Part shown: positions 21,028-24,828 of the stretch, in pieces | How positions within the stretch are numbered: position 1 is the stretch's first letter | Layout of the letters: the number at the start of each line of letters is the position of its first letter | DNA from: Clostridium sp. CAG:594 | GTDB taxonomy: Bacteria; Bacillota_I; Bacilli_A; RF39; UBA660 | DNA: 24,828 nt | Reading direction: 5' to 3' | Assembly (NCBI GenBank): GCA_000434835.1 | Contig: FR881486.1 | Location: forward strand, 1 to 24,828 | Program-made: the position numbers and the translations under genes | Notes under the pieces: model-generated | Told to the model about the DNA's origin: nothing | The model's input: the letters and a program-made list of their open reading frames with translations, nothing else | The model's database searches: none

Positions 21028-21834
21028 ATGAATTATGAATTATTAAATAAAATAGTAGATTATATAGAATCTAATTTAACAGAAAAAATAGATTTAAAAT
21101 ATTTAGCAAAAAAACTTGGATTAAATATGTTTATAATGGAAAGGGTATTTAGCATAGTAACTAATACTAGTATAAAAGAATACATAAGAAAAAGAAGACT
21201 TTCATTAGCTTATGAAGAAATAAAAAGCACAGATAATAAGATAATAGATGTTGCAGTAAAATATGGATACGAATCAAGCGTTTCATTTGCTAGAAGTTTT
21301 AAAAGAGAGTTTAATGTAGCTCCATCAAAAGTTAGAAAAGATAAAAGTAGTGTATATAAAATGTTTCCAAAAATAGACTTTAGCTATAATTTTAGTTATG
21401 ATAACATCGTAAAATTTTCTATTAAAAATATAAAAACATTTAACGTTTACGGAAATACAGTATTTGCTAAAAACTTAGAAGATTTTCATTATAAAATAAG
21501 AATACTTTATAAAGAACTTAAGGAAAATAAATCGTATGACATGTATAATGAAAATGAAAGATATGCCATATCATACTTTAAAAATGGAGAATACTACTAT
21601 TTATTAGGAAGTAAAAAAAGAATTAAAGAAAGTGATGTTTTAAAAATTAAAGATGGTAAATACGCTATATTTGAGGTTGGTTCATTAAAACAAAAAGATA
21701 TAATAAAAACATATAATTTTATAAATAAAATATGGAATAATTCATCACGTATAAATACCATAAGTAAATTAAAAATAGAAGTATATAAAAATGATAATTG
21801 TTTCATATACGTACCAATAAAAAAAGAAACATAA
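21028..21834 (+). CDS. AraC-family regulator with GyrI-like effector domain
   Basis: 268 residues. The N-terminal AraC/XylS DNA-binding domain has two helix-turn-helix motifs (~5-105; IDLKYLAKKLGLN and IIDVAVKYGYESSVSFARSFKREFNVAPS). The rest (~120-268) resembles a GyrI-like/SOUL-type small-molecule-binding domain ending in IYVPIKK. This order is that of Rob-like drug-responsive regulators. The next gene, an ABC exporter, is the obvious candidate target, though a strong terminator lies between. RBS GGGAG about 8 nt before the ATG. The 71-nt upstream region has no convincing 17-nt-spaced promoter; TTTACT (20966) and CATAAT (20992) are 20 nt apart, a long spacing that might need activator binding. 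Confidence 0.85.
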   Translation: MNYELLNKIVDYIESNLTEKIDLKYLAKKLGLNMFIMERVFSIVTNTSIKEYIRKRRLSLAYEEIKSTDNKIIDVAVKYGYESSVSFARSFKREFNVAPSKVRKDKSSVYKMFPKIDFSYNFSYDNIVKFSIKNIKTFNVYGNTVFAKNLEDFHYKIRILYKELKENKSYDMYNENERYAISYFKNGEYYYLLGSKKRIKESDVLKIKDGKYAIFEVGSLKQKDIIKTYNFINKIWNNSSRINTISKLKIEVYKNDNCFIYVPIKKET

Positions 21835-21860
21835 TTGATATTAAAAATGTTTCTTTTTTT
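21819..21860 (+). terminator. Terminator after the AraC-family gene
   Basis: AAAAAAGAAACAT (to 21832) pairs with ATGTTTCTTTTTT (from 21847), a stem of about 14 bp with a 14-nt loop and a T-run. The 5' arm is within the end of the regulator gene. Confidence 0.85.
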
Positions 21861-21896
21861 ATACTTCAACTTGTTAAAATTATGTTGGTGGTATAA

Positions 21897-23573
21897 ATGA
21901 TTAAAAAATATTTTAAGATTACAAAGCAAACAAAATGGATATTATATATTTTCATAGTAATATTATCTGTTTTAGGAGCACTTAACTTCATAACGCCTAT
22001 TTATCAATCTAAAATAATTGATGCGTTAACAAACAAAAATATAAATGAATTTACAAAGCTTTTAATTGTTTTATTAGCTCTTTTTGTAACTACAAATACT
22101 TTTTCTTTTTTAGCATGCAAATCATATTCATCATTTTTTAAAAATACTTTTATAAACATTCATAAAAAAGTTATAAGTAGTGTTTATGACTATGATGATA
22201 AACTTATAAATACTTTAAAGGGCAGAATAATAAGTACCGTAAATATTGATATTATAAATATTTCAGTTATGGCAGATTACATGTTTGATTTTATGCATAA
22301 CCTAATACTTATAATATGCATGCTAATATTTTTTATAAAAACTTATTTCATTTTTGGAGTATTTTTATTTTTAATAACCGCTTTATATATCTTTTTAGCA
22401 AACTATTTAACCAAAAAAGAGACATACTACTTTAGTGGTCAAAGAATGTATTTAGACAAATTAATAGGTATGTTAGGACAAACTTTAAACGGAATAAAAG
22501 AAATAAAAACGTCAAATATAAAACCCAGTTTAAATAGAAAATATGATGGATTAAGAAAAATGTGGGCTAATAAATACATGGAAAAAAGAAAATACGTAAT
22601 AGCACATAACGTTCTATTAAAATTCATTATGTATCTATCCAAAATAATATTATATATTTTATCTATGTATCTTTTGTTTAATGGTAAAGTAACGATTGGA
22701 ATAATAATTTTATTAATAAATTATTTTGATAATATATTTACTTATTCTATTAAGTTAGTAGAAGATATGTCAAAGGTTAGAGAATATAATATTTCATTAG
22801 AAAGAGTATATAACCTGTTAGATAAAAACTGCACCAATTCTTTTGGTTCTATAAATTGTGGTAATATAAATGGACACATAGAATTTAAAAACGTTTCTTT
22901 TGCATATAATGGTGTAAGTACAATTAAAAACATAAGCTTTGATGCAAAACCTGGTGAAATTACCGTAATTACTGGAAAGACAGGAAGTGGTAAAACAACT
23001 ATATTTAATATTTTGTTAAGATTATATAAACCATCTTGTGGCTGCGTTTTAATTGATAGTACAAAAATAGAAGAATATAAAAAGGATACTTACTATAAGA
23101 ACGTGGCAGTTGTTAACCAAGAAAGTTTTCTATTTAATATGAGTATAAAAGATAATTTAAAAATGGCTTGTAAGGATGAAAAAAAACAAATTGAAATATG
23201 TAAAAAAGTTGGAATTCATGAATTAATACAATCTATGCCTAAAGGATATGATACTATTTTAACCGAAAACGCCGCTAACTTATCAGGTGGTCAAAAAAGA
23301 TTATTATCACTTGCAAAAACACTTTTAACTGACTCAAAAATTCTATTATTTGATGAAGTAACATCATCATTAGATATAAAAACAACTAATAAAATAATAA
23401 GTATTTTAAAAGAATTAAAAGATAGTCATACGGTAATTATAATTACACATAAAAAAGAAGTAATGAAAATATCTGACGAGATCATTTTATTAAGTAAAGG
23501 AAGAATAGTAGGTAAAGGAGCATATAAAAATTTACTAAAAAATAATCATTTTGATAAATTAGTTAAAAATTGA
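21897..23573 (+). CDS. ABC exporter, fused membrane and ATPase domains
   Basis: 558 residues, a half-transporter of the type I exporter class. Six membrane segments (~14-285) are followed by an ATPase domain with Walker A GKTGSGKTT (360-368), Q-loop VNQES (Q408), signature LSGGQKR (462-468), Walker B ILLFDEVTSSLD (482-493, catalytic E487) and H-loop THKK (H518). All catalytic residues are present. It would act as a homodimer, or with a partner not seen here. The preceding drug-type regulator suggests export of a toxic compound or peptide, but the substrate is unknown; no N-terminal peptidase domain is present. RBS GGTGG; its TGA stop overlaps the -35 box of the next promoter. Confidence 0.92.
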   Translation: MIKKYFKITKQTKWILYIFIVILSVLGALNFITPIYQSKIIDALTNKNINEFTKLLIVLLALFVTTNTFSFLACKSYSSFFKNTFINIHKKVISSVYDYDDKLINTLKGRIISTVNIDIINISVMADYMFDFMHNLILIICMLIFFIKTYFIFGVFLFLITALYIFLANYLTKKETYYFSGQRMYLDKLIGMLGQTLNGIKEIKTSNIKPSLNRKYDGLRKMWANKYMEKRKYVIAHNVLLKFIMYLSKIILYILSMYLLFNGKVTIGIIILLINYFDNIFTYSIKLVEDMSKVREYNISLERVYNLLDKNCTNSFGSINCGNINGHIEFKNVSFAYNGVSTIKNISFDAKPGEITVITGKTGSGKTTIFNILLRLYKPSCGCVLIDSTKIEEYKKDTYYKNVAVVNQESFLFNMSIKDNLKMACKDEKKQIEICKKVGIHELIQSMPKGYDTILTENAANLSGGQKRLLSLAKTLLTDSKILLFDEVTSSLDIKTTNKIISILKELKDSHTVIIITHKKEVMKISDEIILLSKGRIVGKGAYKNLLKNNHFDKLVKN

Positions 23574-23597
23574 AAAGCATGTTAATTATGCTATAAT
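23570..23597 (+). promoter_or_regulatory. Promoter of the DUF5662 gene with palindromic spacer
   Basis: TTGAAA (23570-23575), 16-nt spacer, perfect TATAAT (23592-23597). The spacer is a dyad, AGCAT-GTTAATT-ATGCT (23576-23592), that could be an operator. Confidence 0.6.
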
Positions 23598-23612
23598 ATA
23601 TGTGGTGATAGT

Positions 23613-24155
23613 ATGAAGTTAAAAAAGTTTTTTGGACATTTAAATACGGTTAATAAACATAGGTTTTTAGTGTTTAAATACTGTGTTAAAGCAGGAATAC
23701 CATTTAGAGGATTAGTTCATGATTTATCTAAGTATAGTTTACTTGAGTTTTTAGAAGGAGTTAAATATTATAATGGTAATTTCAGTCCCATTAGTACTTG
23801 TAAAAAAGTAAATGGTTATTCTAAGGCATGGCTTCACCATAAAGGAAGAAATAAACATCATTTTGAGTACTGGTATGATTTTAATAGTCCCTTAAAGACG
23901 CCTGTTATACCGTATAAATATGTAGTAGAATTAATATGTGATAATATTGCAGCATCTAAAACGTACTTAAAAGATAAATGGAACTTAAATTCACAATTAA
24001 ATTACTTTTTAAATAGAAAAGATTTAAAATATATTAATCCTAAAATTAAAGATATGCTAATTAATGTGTATAGCGATATGATAGATATTGGCATAGATGG
24101 AGTTTTAAATAAAAAATATTTAAAATATATGTATAAAAAGTACGTAGGAGAGTAG
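23613..24155 (+). CDS. DUF5662 family protein
   Basis: 180 residues, soluble. It matches a family seen in Lachnospiraceae and relatives and in phages, with HDLSKYS (H36, D37) and WLHHKGRNKHHFEYW (H75, H76, H82, H83). The His/Asp clusters look like a metal centre of HD-phosphohydrolase style, but no activity is known to me. The start follows GGTGAT about 6 nt upstream. Own promoter with a dyad in the spacer. A nucleotidase-like gene follows after 67 nt, which might hint at nucleotide metabolism; this is a guess. Confidence 0.75.
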   Translation: MKLKKFFGHLNTVNKHRFLVFKYCVKAGIPFRGLVHDLSKYSLLEFLEGVKYYNGNFSPISTCKKVNGYSKAWLHHKGRNKHHFEYWYDFNSPLKTPVIPYKYVVELICDNIAASKTYLKDKWNLNSQLNYFLNRKDLKYINPKIKDMLINVYSDMIDIGIDGVLNKKYLKYMYKKYVGE

Positions 24156-24222
24156 AACATAGTCCTATTTGTTATGATGTTTTTAGAAGATTTAGATAAC
24201 ATATAAGAAAGGTTGTATAATA

Positions 24223-24801
24223 ATGAGTAAAACAATAGCAATTGATTTAGATGGGGTAATATTTGATACTGAAAGATATTTTAGGGTGGCATCAGAAATA
24301 GAAGACATTAATAATTATGGCCTAAATAACAAAGTAGATAATAGAAACATTAGATTTCAGGATAGATATAATTGGGATAAGGAATTTACAGAAAGCTTCT
24401 ACGCTAAAAACGTATATGATATTGAAGAAAGATGTGGAATTATGCCAGGAGTAAGCTACGTACTTAGTTATTTAAAGAGTAGGGGATACAAACTATATGT
24501 TATAACAGCTAGAGGGTTCTTTAGTCAAAAACAAATAGATTTAACAAACACACTATTAAAAAAGTACGATCTATATAATATGTTTGAAAAAATAATATAT
24601 AAATCAAATAAAAAACTAGATAAAATATTAGAATATAAAATTGATTATATGATAGATGATAATTTAGATATTTGTGAATATGTAAAAGATGCTTGTACAT
24701 CTATTTACTTTAAAGATGGGCCAGTACGGCCTGCTTCATCTAGTAATATAGTCACGGTTAATAATTGGGGTGAAATATATAGATATTTTTATAATCAATA
24801 A
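24223..24801 (+). CDS. HAD-family 5'-nucleotidase-like protein (NT5C type)
   Basis: 192 residues. HAD motif I IAIDLDGVIFDT (D8, D10), motif II LYVITARG (T95), a Lys in SNKKLDK (~130), and motif IV YMIDDNLDI (D145, D146) are complete, and the small cap between motifs I and II is that of NT5C-type deoxyribonucleotidases and related phosphatases. It probably dephosphorylates a nucleotide or small phospho-compound in the cytoplasm; the substrate is unproven. RBS AGAAAGG with a rather long spacing. A weak promoter (TTGTTA 24169, TTAGAT 24192) may lie in the gap before it. The remaining 27 bases of the window hold nothing recognisable. Confidence 0.82.
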   Translation: MSKTIAIDLDGVIFDTERYFRVASEIEDINNYGLNNKVDNRNIRFQDRYNWDKEFTESFYAKNVYDIEERCGIMPGVSYVLSYLKSRGYKLYVITARGFFSQKQIDLTNTLLKKYDLYNMFEKIIYKSNKKLDKILEYKIDYMIDDNLDICEYVKDACTSIYFKDGPVRPASSSNIVTVNNWGEIYRYFYNQ

Positions 24802-24828
24802 TTAGATTATAGATTCCCCTACTACTAT

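Noticed and set aside
1..24828. CRISPR array, tRNA or rRNA genes, insertion sequences
   Set aside because: No regularly spaced repeats, no cloverleaf with CCA-type end, no transposase and no terminal inverted repeats were found by eye.

Overview
The window comes from a low-G+C bacterium of the Bacillota (Firmicutes), probably an uncultured gut lineage near the Erysipelotrichia/Mollicutes-like clades. This rests on A/T-rich codon use, strong AGGAGG-type ribosome binding sites, TTGACA/TATAAT-type promoters, U-tailed hairpin terminators, a T-box leader, and a gene order resembling the Bacillus subtilis secDF-relA-dtd-hisS-aspS-6S RNA-yrvM-yrvN(rarA) block. TGA is a stop, so the code is standard. 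All protein genes except rarA are on the + strand. No insertion sequence, CRISPR array, tRNA or rRNA was seen.

Layout. (1) 1-1192: 3' part of a secreted or surface protein whose last ~45 codons are a G+C-rich, C-type-lectin-like cassette ending in GLRPVI, followed by a terminator. (2) 1201-6198: secDF, rel and dtd, apparently one transcription unit; SecDF carries a D-to-N change at a conserved SecF membrane residue, and Rel has lost two hydrolase residues while keeping its synthetase. (3) 6219-8594: lemA and a DUF2207 membrane protein with a Gly-rich tail. (4) 8618-11526: a promoter, a T-box leader with a minimal Stem I, hisS (with a Cys-rich C-terminal tail) and an archaeal-type aspS. (5) 11535-14872: an N-formylglutamate-amidohydrolase-like protein, a 6S RNA candidate, tcdA, a small Lys-rich protein, and a surface protein with cadherin-like domains; this block ends at a bidirectional terminator facing rarA. 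(6) 16086-17278: rarA and a two-gene unit of unknown function diverge from overlapping -35 boxes. (7) 17265-20956: xerD-like recombinase, phosphomannomutase/phosphoglucomutase, a HAD-like protein and a ZIP metal transporter. (8) 21028-24801: AraC/GyrI-like regulator, ABC exporter, a DUF5662 protein and a 5'-nucleotidase-like HAD protein.

Most genes are housekeeping: protein export (SecDF), stringent response (Rel), translation quality control and tRNA charging or modification (Dtd, HisRS, AspRS, TcdA), replication-fork maintenance (RarA), chromosome-dimer resolution (XerD), and control of RNA polymerase (6S RNA). The most unusual points are the compositionally foreign variable-looking 3' cassette of the first gene, the natural loss of Rel hydrolase residues, the abbreviated T-box whose acceptor-pairing base fits Asp/Asn rather than His, and the metallothionein-like tail on HisRS. 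The lineage and all functions are inferred from sequence alone.
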